A DNA stretch of 41,087 nt from Burkholderiales bacterium. GTDB lineage: Bacteria > Pseudomonadota > Gammaproteobacteria > Burkholderiales > Burkholderiaceae_C. The notes beneath the pieces were generated by a model that searched no databases, was not told where the DNA came from, and was given only the letters and a program-made list of their open reading frames with translations. Where the stretch lies: the NCBI GenBank assembly GCA_029268225.1, contig JAJUGJ010000028.1:1-41087 (forward strand), read 5' to 3'. Both the position numbers and the translations under genes were made by a program. Shown piece by piece: positions 1 through 6,831 of the stretch (position 1 is its first letter; every line of letters starts with the position of its first letter).

Positions 1-2
1 CC

Positions 3-86
3 ATTTCCAACGCGATCAATCTCATACTCGCGCCACTGCGCAAACGCGTGGAAATGAAGTATCGTTCCTCTCGGGTGAGTTGGTGA
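3..86 (+). CDS. Possible C-terminal end of a gene cut by the window edge
   Basis: Frame 3 is open from the left edge to a TGA at 84-86 and reads as 27 plausible residues ending in KYRSSRVSW. The start lies outside the window and nothing identifies the product. Frame 2 is also open here (2-262), so the choice is weak. It is listed because an attC-like half-site lies about 100 bases downstream, the position such a site would have after a cassette gene. This could equally be non-coding. Confidence 0.18.
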   Translation: MSNAINLILAPLRKRVEMKYRSSRVSW

Positions 87-191
87 TACGTCAAGGTTGC
101 AGCCCCTGTCTTGCCGGAAAGAGGAAGCAGCAGTATCTCCGTTCCCCACCTTACAAAAACAGGTGTTGCACTTCGGATGTCAATCCGCGAT

Positions 192-217
192 ACCTAACTG
201 TGCGTTCAACGTGGACG
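192..217 (+). other. Half of an integron attC-like site (R''-L'' side only)
   Basis: ACCTAAC at 192-198 fits the attC R'' consensus RYYYAAC. After a 5-base spacer comes GTTCAACGTGGACG at 204-217, which resembles the L'' box of attC sites (GTTCAA..GGACG type). The complementary half, ending in GTTRRRY, is not found anywhere up to 611. If real, this is a truncated attC, a relic of a cassette array lying to the left. The match was made by eye. Confidence 0.35.
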
Positions 218-234
218 GGAAGCTTGTCTGAATT

Positions 235-429
235 TTGTGGACATTCGGCACTAACATAACCTCCACAACATTCGTGACAATCGTTCACCTCACATCACTT
301 TTGCTCATTGCAATCGCGGCATTTCTTTTGCTGATCGGATATCCAAAGGCCGCAACGGGCACCTTTGCTCTGTCCACAGTCATTGAACTGGTCGCCTCTG
401 CCCTGAGCGGCAAAAATGACAACACCTGA
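235..429 (+). CDS. Small hypothetical membrane protein
   Basis: A 64-residue open frame starting at TTG with no clear ribosome binding site. Residues 18-35 form a hydrophobic segment (LTSLLLIAIAAFLLLIGY), and a second weaker one may lie near residues 42-55, so a one- or two-pass membrane peptide is possible. I do not recognise it. The region is less GC-rich than the rest of the window and follows an attC-like half-site. Weak start and small size keep this low. The remaining stretches 87-234 and 430-611 hold nothing else I can support. Confidence 0.3.
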   Translation: MWTFGTNITSTTFVTIVHLTSLLLIAIAAFLLLIGYPKAATGTFALSTVIELVASALSGKNDNT

Positions 430-611
430 TCACTGTTCACATCAGGCCGACCAGCATGTGGTCGCACGGCACCGATTCAGGTGATTCAACCGCGCAGGTG
501 CATCTGCCACACTCTGATACTCCATCACAGTGGTTAACAGGCAAACGTGGATCGCCATCCTCTATGGGCGCAGGTTAACTGGTTCGTCGGCTTTTCAATC
601 AAGGCATCACA

Positions 612-1079
612 GTGCCCAATCGCCTCGTTTACGCCCTCCTCGCCTGCACCGTTGTAACTGGCTGCGCTTTTCCATACAAAGGTTATTCCGGTGGGCCTAC
701 CGCGTATGTTCGCTTTGTCGACAATATGGGAGACGGCATCACAGGTGGTCGCAAGTCGGCGGTCCACTTTTTTGAAGATGCCGACTGCACCCAAATCGCA
801 TCCATACCCGAGAAGGATTGGGTGCCGATTCCAGCCAATCAGCCGGTCACCTTTCATCAGTTTTGGGACACACGTGGCGCAGGCATCATCCAGGGCTATT
901 GCGGCATCTGGGGATCGGTCGAGTTGAAAGAGGGGCAGCGCGTTGAAGTGTCCTTCCGTTTTGCACCAGACGGCCTGCGTTGGAACTGCTCGCTTCAAGC
1001 CAGAGAAATTGCCGCATCCGGCGAGCCGATGTGGCTGGTTGAGATGAAGAGGCCAACCGCCAAGCAGTGCAAGTACTGA
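612..1079 (+). CDS. Hypothetical lipoprotein
   Basis: A 155-residue protein starting at GTG. Residues 5-17 are hydrophobic and end in the lipobox VTGC, so Cys18 is the likely lipidated residue and the mature protein should be anchored in the cell envelope. The rest is a globular stretch with aromatic residues and four further cysteines, two of them at residue 98 and close to the C-terminus, so disulfides are possible. I do not recognise the family. It stands alone, with no tight neighbour, and its function is unknown. Confidence 0.65.
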   Translation: MPNRLVYALLACTVVTGCAFPYKGYSGGPTAYVRFVDNMGDGITGGRKSAVHFFEDADCTQIASIPEKDWVPIPANQPVTFHQFWDTRGAGIIQGYCGIWGSVELKEGQRVEVSFRFAPDGLRWNCSLQAREIAASGEPMWLVEMKRPTAKQCKY

Positions 1080-1167
1080 CCTTTGTTGGTCAACAGGCGG
1101 ATCGTTCTGGTGGCCGACAGCATCGCCGCGACGGCGCACCTCATGTCCGCTGATCGCGCCCATCCCT

Positions 1168-1197
1168 TTGCAAAACAAAGCCGGGTTGCGCTACAAA
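1168..1197 (+). promoter_or_regulatory. Candidate sigma-70 promoter upstream of the 1254 gene
   Basis: TTGCAA at 1168-1173 and TACAAA at 1192-1197 are separated by 18 bases and lie about 57 bases before the ATG at 1254. Both hexamers are partial matches, so this is only a candidate. Confidence 0.3.
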
Positions 1198-1253
1198 GAG
1201 CCTGATGAGCGCCACCCTGCTCCAATCCTTCTGAAGGCTTCGGCCCACTCAAG

Positions 1254-1703
1254 ATGATCAAACCCCTCCTCTCCGCCATCGCCCTCACGGTCACCCTCAT
1301 GCCTGCCGTCAGTGTGGCGGGGCCGGCCACCGATGCGCTGGCCTCTTGCGTGGCCGACAACACCACTGGTAAAGACCGCAAGGACTTGGCCAAGTGGGTT
1401 TTCGTCGCCATGTCGGCCCACCCTGAAATCAAGCCTCTGTCCAAGGCCAGCGACGCCGTCAAGGAATCTCTCGACAAGAACCTGGCCAACATTGCCACCA
1501 AGCTGATCACCCAGAGCTGCCGCACCGAGGCCCATCTGGCGTTCTCCACCGAGGGTGAAAAGTCTTTCGAGTTCGCCTTCAACGCGCTGGGTCGGCTGGC
1601 CATGCAAGAGTTGACGACCAACCCCGCCGTCGCCGCCTCGTTCTCCAACTACGTCAAGTATCTGGACCGCGCGAAGTTCGAGGCGGCCTTCTCAGGCAAG
1701 TGA
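1254..1703 (+). CDS. Hypothetical exported protein
   Basis: A 149-residue protein with a clear Sec signal peptide: Lys3, a hydrophobic core at about residues 4-20, and likely cleavage after SVA near residue 22. The mature part is mostly helical in character and has two cysteines (in the ASC and QSC segments), which could form one periplasmic disulfide. No family was recognised. The next gene starts about 50 bases downstream and encodes a VOC protein, but the two need not be linked. The start fits the signal peptide directly. Confidence 0.7.
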   Translation: MIKPLLSAIALTVTLMPAVSVAGPATDALASCVADNTTGKDRKDLAKWVFVAMSAHPEIKPLSKASDAVKESLDKNLANIATKLITQSCRTEAHLAFSTEGEKSFEFAFNALGRLAMQELTTNPAVAASFSNYVKYLDRAKFEAAFSGK

Positions 1704-1752
1704 AGCGCGCGCCCACCTCGCCATCATCCACAGCGTCCGCCACGGAGGCCCC

Positions 1753-2145
1753 ATGAAGCTTGGCTACACCATCATCTACGTCCCAGACGTGGCGGCCTCT
1801 CTGGCGTTCTGCGAGCAGGCCTTCGGCCTGACCCGGCGCTTTCTGCACGAATCGGGCACGTATGGCGAGCTGGACACAGGCGAGACCACGCTGTCCTTTG
1901 CCGCCCACGAGTTGGGTGATGCCAACTTCCCAGGCGGGCACGTGGCCGCCCACACGTCGACGCAACCACTGGGTTTTGAAATCGGCCTGGTCACCAGCGA
2001 CGTGGCCGGCGCCCATGCCAGGGCGGTGAAGGCGGGCGCCACGGAGCTGTCCGCCCCTCTCACCAAGCCGTGGGGACAGGTGGTTTCTTATGTGCGCTGT
2101 CCGGACGGCCTGTTGGTTGAGCTGTGCTCGCCCATCTCCGCCTGA
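1753..2145 (+). CDS. VOC family protein (glyoxalase/bleomycin resistance-like)
   Basis: A 130-residue protein of the vicinal oxygen chelate fold. It begins with the usual beta-strand YTIIYVPDVAASLAFCEQAF, where a metal-ligand-like position after Tyr is followed by the helix typical of VOC modules. The second half starts near residue 70 (GFEIGLVTSDVAGAHARA) and ends with the usual PDGLLVEL strand carrying a Glu that is often a metal ligand. VOC proteins of this size act as dimers and range from dioxygenases to isomerases and drug-binding proteins, so the substrate cannot be named. It sits before a glutathione transferase and a broken second VOC gene. Confidence 0.85.
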   Translation: MKLGYTIIYVPDVAASLAFCEQAFGLTRRFLHESGTYGELDTGETTLSFAAHELGDANFPGGHVAAHTSTQPLGFEIGLVTSDVAGAHARAVKAGATELSAPLTKPWGQVVSYVRCPDGLLVELCSPISA

Positions 2146-2231
2146 GGCCACCTGCACGGTGCTTTGTGGTTCAATGAGCCACGCCCGCCCATCCTTGCGC
2201 CGCGGGCATGAACACAACAGGGGGCTGCGCC

Positions 2232-2852
2232 ATGAAGCTGTTTGTGGATTCCAACTACCTGTCTCCCTACGCCATGACCGCATTCGTGGCGCTGCGTGAG
2301 AAACAGATCCCCTTTGAGCTGGTGCTCGTCAACCTGGGGCGGCAAGAGCAGTCCGACCCGCTGTACGCCGAGGTGTCCACCACCCGTCGCGTGCCCGCCC
2401 TCAGCGACGATGGCTTCCACCTGTCCGAATCGTCGGCCATTTGCGAATACCTGGAAGACCGTTATCCCGGTACGGCGCTCTACCCGGCAGACATCCAATC
2501 CAAAGCCAAGGCCCGCGAGATTCAGGCCTGGCTGCGCAGCGACCTCATGCCCATTCGGCAGGAGCGTTCGGCCGAGGTGGTCTTTCTCAAGCACGGTGCG
2601 CTGCCCCCTTTGACGGCTGAGGCGCAGGCGGCACTGCGCAAGCTTGTCGCGGCCACGCAGGCCTATCTGCCACCTGGTCGCACCTCCTTGTTCGATCAGT
2701 GGTCCATCGCCGACACCGATCTGGCGTTGATGCTCAACCGCCTGCGCGTGGCGGGCGATGCGCTGCCCGCCCGACTGGCCGCGTATGCCGAGGCCCAATG
2801 GCAGCGCCCCAGCGTGCAGGAATGGGTGAACCAGCCCCGGCCGGGGTGTTGA
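2232..2852 (+). CDS. yfcF: Glutathione S-transferase, YfcF type
   Basis: A 206-residue cytosolic glutathione transferase. The N-terminal thioredoxin-like domain (about residues 1-80) contains the cis-Pro segment TRRVPAL and the glutathione-binding LSESSAICEYLED. The C-terminal helical domain contains QAWLRSDLMPIRQER and DTDLALMLNRL, which match E. coli YfcF closely as I recall it. YfcF has glutathione transferase and peroxidase-like activity and is linked to peroxide tolerance. An upstream in-frame ATG at 2208 would add eight residues; 2232 fits the family's start and has AGGGGG 8-13 bases upstream. The flanking genes encode VOC proteins. Confidence 0.9.
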   Translation: MKLFVDSNYLSPYAMTAFVALREKQIPFELVLVNLGRQEQSDPLYAEVSTTRRVPALSDDGFHLSESSAICEYLEDRYPGTALYPADIQSKAKAREIQAWLRSDLMPIRQERSAEVVFLKHGALPPLTAEAQAALRKLVAATQAYLPPGRTSLFDQWSIADTDLALMLNRLRVAGDALPARLAAYAEAQWQRPSVQEWVNQPRPGC

Positions 2853-2871
2853 GGTCTGACAGGAGCGCGCC

Positions 2872-3279
2872 ATGGAATTCCACCGAGGCAGGCTGTTTGA
2901 TCATGTGCACTTGCGGGTCTCCGACCTGACGGCGAGCAAGCGCTTCTACCGAGCGGTGTTCACTGCATTGGGCTGGCCCGACATCGTGCAAGAGGGGCCT
3001 GACTTTTTTTATGCCGACGAACTGGTGGTGGAGGCCGCAGGAGAGTAAGTGTCGCGCGTGCACCTGGCCTTCCAGGCGCCTGATCGGGCCACCGTCCAGG
3101 CCTTCCATCGGGCTGCCTTGGCCGCAGGCGGCGTGGACAACGGCCCGCCCGGCGAACGCGCCTATCATCCGGGCTACTACGCTGCCTTTGTGCTGGACCC
3201 GGACGGCAACAACATCGAAGCGGTCTGCCATGGGCCTCACCATCGCAGCGCACCTTCGGTCGTGATCCGACCTGCTTGA
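2872..3279 (+). pseudogene. VOC family gene interrupted by an in-frame TAA
   Basis: Reading from ATG 2872 gives a normal VOC N-terminal half (FDHVHLRVSDLTASKRFYRA...) through codon 58. A TAA follows at 3046-3048, and the same frame continues without a shift into the normal second half (SRVHLAFQAPDR..., YHPGYYAAFVLDPDGNN, IEAVCHG) to a stop at 3277-3279. The combined length, about 135 residues, is normal for the family. A single base change, for example CAA to TAA, explains the break. The second half starts with GTG directly after the stop, so two half-proteins are conceivable, but a nonsense-mutated gene or a sequence error is likelier. The first half also contains a T7 run at 3004-3010, in frame. 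Confidence 0.8.
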
Positions 3280-3318
3280 GACGGCGTGGTGATCCTTCAC
3301 ATTCAAACAAGGGAACCC

Positions 3319-3771
3319 ATGAAATTCGTCGTCAAGTCTGTCCTGCTCGCTTCGGCCATTGCACTGGCTGCCTGCAACGCCAAAACCGAAGCCCCCGTGC
3401 AGGACTCCCCTGAAGCCCGCACCGAACTGGTCAACAAGTACTTCAAGCTGGTGCCGCTGACCCAAATGGTCAATGACATTTCGGTGGAGATGGCCAACAA
3501 CCTGCCCCCAGAGCAGCGTCAGGACTTCATTCAGTTCATGACCCAGGAGATCCGGGTGGATGTGCTGGAGACCGCGGCCAAGGAGAGCATGTCCAAGCAC
3601 ATGACGGCACAGGAGTTGTCGGCCTTTGTGGCCTTCATGGAGAAGCCCGAGGGCAAGTCGGCCATGGGCAAGATGAAGTTCTACATGGCCGACATCATGC
3701 CGGTGGCGCAGCAAGAGGTGATGCGCGCCGTCGCGAAGCGTCAGGGTCAGGGTCAGAGTCAGGGCCAGTAA
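3319..3771 (+). CDS. DUF2059-type lipoprotein
   Basis: A 150-residue lipoprotein. The start at 3319 is preceded by AAGGGA and gives a compact signal peptide ending in LAAC, with Cys19 as the lipidation site; an upstream in-frame start at 3286 would spoil it. Residues 35-140 fit the DUF2059 family, with a hydrophobic helix followed by a Met-rich conserved region (FIQFMTQEIRVD, KHMTAQELSAFVAFM, GKSAMGKM). The family is envelope-associated and of unknown function. The C-terminus is a low-complexity QGQGQSQGQ tail coded by hexamer repeats. Confidence 0.8.
   Translation: MKFVVKSVLLASAIALAACNAKTEAPVQDSPEARTELVNKYFKLVPLTQMVNDISVEMANNLPPEQRQDFIQFMTQEIRVDVLETAAKESMSKHMTAQELSAFVAFMEKPEGKSAMGKMKFYMADIMPVAQQEVMRAVAKRQGQGQSQGQ
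3740..3769 (+). repeat. GTCAGG hexamer repeat at a gene end
   Basis: About five near-identical six-base units (GTCAGG, one GTCAGA, one degenerate) code for the Gln-Gly tail of the DUF2059 lipoprotein. The unit is a multiple of three, so unit gain or loss would change tail length without shifting the frame. Confidence 0.75.
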
Positions 3772-3877
3772 GCGCGCCAGGCGGCATTAACCCCACATCC
3801 CCGGTCGTGCGTGAAGTTGCCCACAATGCGGCGCTTCACGACTTCATGTCACGACAACACGAAAGGATGGCCGGTTC

Positions 3878-4888
3878 ATGACCGCTTTTCGGTATGCCGC
3901 TTTGGTGCTGGCGGTGGGCTCACTGGCTGGCGTGATTTACGCTGCGGCCAGCGGAGCCGGACAGTCCAGCGTCACCGCCCAACGGTTTGTGAACCTGCAG
4001 GAGGGGCCCCAAGTTCACGAGGGCTTCCGTCGGGCTCATGCCAAGGGCTTTTGCGTGGTGGGCGAGTTCCAATCCAGCGGCAAACTGGCCCCCTACTCCA
4101 GCGCCCGTGTGTTTCAGCCGGGTCAAACGGGTTTTGTGGGCCGCATCTCGATTGCAGGCACCAACCCCACCGCGCCTGACCTGCGCTCGCCGGTTCGCAG
4201 CCTGGCGCTGAGCCTGGGCCGCGGCGATGCAGATGGTTGGCGCACCGCCATGAACACACCGCCTGTGATGGCCGTGGGCACACCCGAGTCGTTCTACGAG
4301 CAGTTGTCGGCGCTGGCGCCCGACCCCGCCACGGGTCAGCGCAACCCACAGCGCATTCAAGCCTTCTTTGCCTCGCACCCGGAAACGCAAGCCTTTCTGG
4401 CATGGCAAAAGAGCTATGTGCCCACGCAGAGCTTTGCCACCGAGCGTTATCACAGCATCAATGCCTTCTACCTGGTGGCGCCCAACGGGCAGCGCCAGGC
4501 CGTGCGCTGGGCTGCCGTGCCGGTGGCAGGCACAGGGCTCCAAGCTGCAACGGCACTCGACCCCAACGACCCGGATGCGCTGCAAGCCGAGTTCTTGGCA
4601 CGTGTGAAGCAGGCGCCTGTCGTGTTCGACCTGGTATTCACGCTGGCGGCGCCCACCGATGACGAGGCCAACCCCACGGTGCCTTGGCCTGCGTCTCGCC
4701 CCACGGTGGTGGCGGGCCAGTTGTTGATCCGCGCCGCCCAGTCCGAAGCCGAGGGGTCATGCAAGGACATCAACTTTGATCCGTTGGTGTTGCCCACCGG
4801 CATGGCTGCCACGGCGGACCCCATCTTGCGCGCCCGCTCGGCCGCGTATGCGGAGTCTTATCGCCGTCGTGCTCGCGAAAGTTTGTGA
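3878..4888 (+). CDS. Exported catalase-family haem peroxidase
   Basis: A 336-residue short catalase-like protein of the SrpA/catalase-related peroxidase type, much smaller than ordinary catalases. Residues 5-24 form a signal peptide or anchor. His54 in RRAHAKGF corresponds to the distal catalytic His, GRISIAGTNP and SLALSL follow the family pattern, and RYHSINAFYLV is the usual core strand. Near the C-terminus, R320-S-A-A-Y324 fits the RxxxY motif whose Tyr is the proximal haem ligand. It is likely a periplasmic peroxide-dependent enzyme. The stop is followed at once by a cytochrome b561 gene, suggesting that quinol-derived electrons feed it. That pairing is known in proteobacteria; the redox partnership here is inferred. 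Confidence 0.85.
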   Translation: MTAFRYAALVLAVGSLAGVIYAAASGAGQSSVTAQRFVNLQEGPQVHEGFRRAHAKGFCVVGEFQSSGKLAPYSSARVFQPGQTGFVGRISIAGTNPTAPDLRSPVRSLALSLGRGDADGWRTAMNTPPVMAVGTPESFYEQLSALAPDPATGQRNPQRIQAFFASHPETQAFLAWQKSYVPTQSFATERYHSINAFYLVAPNGQRQAVRWAAVPVAGTGLQAATALDPNDPDALQAEFLARVKQAPVVFDLVFTLAAPTDDEANPTVPWPASRPTVVAGQLLIRAAQSEAEGSCKDINFDPLVLPTGMAATADPILRARSAAYAESYRRRARESL

Positions 4889-4911
4889 CCCACCCGATTG
4901 GCATGCACATC

Positions 4912-5436
4912 ATGAGTCAAGCTGACGTTTACAGCCTGCCCGCACGCATCCTGCACTGGGCCATGGCGCTGTTGTTGTTCTCGCTCTTGCTGGCCGGTCT
5001 GGCCATGGTGCAGAGCCTGCAAACCTGGCATCTCACCTTGCTGACGGCGCACAAGTCCTTTGGCGTGCTGGCCTTGCTGTTGGCCGTGATACGGCTGGCG
5101 GTTCGCCTCACCCACACGCCACCGGCCTTGCCCACCAGCCTGCCGGCCGCGCAGAAGCGCGCCGCCCACGCCACACAGGTGCTGTTGTATGTGGCCATGT
5201 TTGCCATGCCGCTCACAGGCCTGCTGATGCAAGGCGCAGCCGGCCGGCCTGTGAACGTGTTGGGTCTGTTCACGGTGCCAGCGCTGCTACCGGTCGACCT
5301 GCGCGCCTATGGCCTGTTGCGCGAGTTGCATGGCTGGGGCGCGTGGGGCCTCATCGCGCTGGTGCTGCTGCACGTCACCGCCGCCTTGCACCATGGGCTG
5401 ATCAAGCGCGACAAGGTGCTGCGCAGCATGCTGTGA
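4912..5436 (+). CDS. Cytochrome b561
   Basis: A 174-residue four-helix membrane cytochrome binding two b haems. Likely ligands are His in RILHWAMA (helix 1), the two in THKSFG and LHGWGAWG, and His in LLLHVTAALHHG (helix 4), the usual arrangement. It would move electrons from the quinol pool to a periplasmic acceptor, here probably the catalase-like protein encoded just upstream. The start is uncertain: a GTG at 4885 overlaps the upstream TGA and could be used by coupling, ATG 4903 is possible, and ATG 4912 gives the N-terminus most like the family. No start has a strong ribosome binding site. Confidence 0.88.
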   Translation: MSQADVYSLPARILHWAMALLLFSLLLAGLAMVQSLQTWHLTLLTAHKSFGVLALLLAVIRLAVRLTHTPPALPTSLPAAQKRAAHATQVLLYVAMFAMPLTGLLMQGAAGRPVNVLGLFTVPALLPVDLRAYGLLRELHGWGAWGLIALVLLHVTAALHHGLIKRDKVLRSML

Positions 5437-5463
5437 GCCTGGACGAACCCGTGTCAGGCTCAC
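5433..5463. terminator. Hairpin between convergent genes
   Basis: GTGAGCCTG (5433-5441) and CAGGCTCAC (5455-5463) form a perfect 9-bp stem with a 13-base loop. The TGA of the cytochrome gene lies in the left arm. There is no T-run, so it may act as a two-way terminator-like or mRNA-end-protecting structure. Confidence 0.5.
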
Positions 5464-5466
5464 CCA

Positions 5467-5676
5467 TCAGCCCGGTGGGCGCGGCCTGACGAGGCGATGG
5501 AGCCACCCGAACCACAGCGCCACCACCACCGGCATCGCCAGGCAGGCGTTGGCGACGGTGTCGCCCCAGCCCCCGTCGCTGAACAAGGCTGCCACCAGCC
5601 CGATGCTGGTCAGCACACCCAGCAGCAACGGCCAACGCCAGATCGCCATGGCACCCAAGCGATGTTCCTGGCTCAT
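5467..5676 (-). CDS. Small membrane protein of the iron-uptake operon
   Basis: A 69-residue protein with two predicted membrane helices (about residues 12-33 and 41-60) and a basic C-terminus. Its ATG overlaps the TGA of the upstream PepSY gene by four bases (ATGA), which shows co-translation. Similar small membrane proteins often end operons of a TonB siderophore receptor followed by a PepSY protein; their role is not known to me. It may assist the PepSY protein in the inner membrane. Confidence 0.7.
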   Translation of the reverse strand: MSQEHRLGAMAIWRWPLLLGVLTSIGLVAALFSDGGWGDTVANACLAMPVVVALWFGWLHRLVRPRPPG

Positions 5677-6824
5677 GTGGTGCTCCCGGAGCTGACCACC
5701 ACGGCCGCTGCATGATCACGCGCCTTGGCCGGTTGACCCTTGCGCAGCCACAGGTACAAGCCGCTGCCCAGCACGATGATGCTGGCGATGTCGAGCACGG
5801 CCCACAGGATCTGCATGGGCAGACCACCATAGTCGCCGAAGTGCAGCGGCTGCGACACCAACAGTGCCGTCAGGTACCACGGCAGTTCGGGAGACGATGT
5901 CACCGCCAGCGTGCGTGCATCCACCAGCACGGGCTGCAACAGCCGTGCACTCAGGGGTTCGTTGCCACGCAGGAAGAAGGTGGTGTGATGCGGACTGGAA
6001 TAGGCCGTGCCCGGAAACGCCACGAACGACAGTTCCTTGCCCGGCAACTGGGCCAAAGCCTTGTCCAGCCCCACCTGCACCGAGCCACGTTCGGCCAGCG
6101 GCACCGTGGGCTGCCCCTGATACGGCGCCAGCAGGGCACTGAGCTGGTCGTGCTGCCAGTACTTCACCATAAGGTCAGCCCAGGTGTTGACCATGCCTGT
6201 GGCCCCCACCACGAACAGCCACACCAGGGTGACGATGCCCAGCAAGTTGTGCAGGTCCAGCCACTTCAAGCGTGCACGCCGCTCGCGCCGCACGGTGCCA
6301 AAGTCCAGCTTGCGCATGAAGGGGCTGTACAAGACGGCCCCGCTGACGATGGCCACCAGCAGCAAGAAGCCCATCAAGCCAAGGAACAGCATGCCGGGCA
6401 GGCCAGCAAACAGGTCCACATGCAGCTTGAACATCACCCACATGAATCCCTGATCCACACGTGGCCGCTCATACACCTCACCCGTGCGGGCGTCCACCGC
6501 CACCGAGCGAAAGTCATCCGTGGGGGCCGGTGTGGGCGTCATGGTGACGAACCACAGGTCAGGGCTGTCCTCCGGTTGCGAGGCGTACTGCACCACGCGG
6601 TCAGGGTGCTCGGCCCGAGCGATGGCCAGCACCTTGTCAAGGCTGAGGCGCGGCGTGTCGGCCGGCATCTCGCGCGCCTCGACCTCGGTGCCCAGCAGGT
6701 GCCCGATCTCATGGTGAAAGATCAGCGGCAAGCCCGTGATGCACAGCAGCAGCATGAACGCGGTACAGACCAGGCTGCTCCATTTGTGAAGCCAGGTCCA
6801 CGCTTTGATGGTCTTGTTCTGCAT
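5673..6824 (-). CDS. PepSY domain-containing inner-membrane protein (iron-regulated, PiuB-like)
   Basis: A 383-residue protein of the PepSY-associated membrane family. The first helix is at about residues 12-35 (SLVCTAFMLLLCITGLPLIF), followed by a large extracytoplasmic loop with a PepSY-like segment near residues 60-110 (LDKVLAIARAEHPDRVVQ). Further helices lie near residues 140-165, 190-215 and 345-365. Several His residues in or next to helices could bind haem. Members of this family are thought to reduce ferric siderophore or process its iron in the periplasm. The gene starts seven bases after the receptor gene ends and overlaps the next gene by ATGA, so the three are one operon. The reductase role is inferred. 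Confidence 0.85.
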   Translation of the reverse strand: MQNKTIKAWTWLHKWSSLVCTAFMLLLCITGLPLIFHHEIGHLLGTEVEAREMPADTPRLSLDKVLAIARAEHPDRVVQYASQPEDSPDLWFVTMTPTPAPTDDFRSVAVDARTGEVYERPRVDQGFMWVMFKLHVDLFAGLPGMLFLGLMGFLLLVAIVSGAVLYSPFMRKLDFGTVRRERRARLKWLDLHNLLGIVTLVWLFVVGATGMVNTWADLMVKYWQHDQLSALLAPYQGQPTVPLAERGSVQVGLDKALAQLPGKELSFVAFPGTAYSSPHHTTFFLRGNEPLSARLLQPVLVDARTLAVTSSPELPWYLTALLVSQPLHFGDYGGLPMQILWAVLDIASIIVLGSGLYLWLRKGQPAKARDHAAAVVVSSGSTT

Positions 6825-6831
6825 GGCGTGC

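Noticed and set aside
3049..3279. Separate 76-residue gene starting at GTG 3049
   Set aside because: It is the in-frame second half of the VOC gene and has no ribosome binding site; treated as part of the broken gene.
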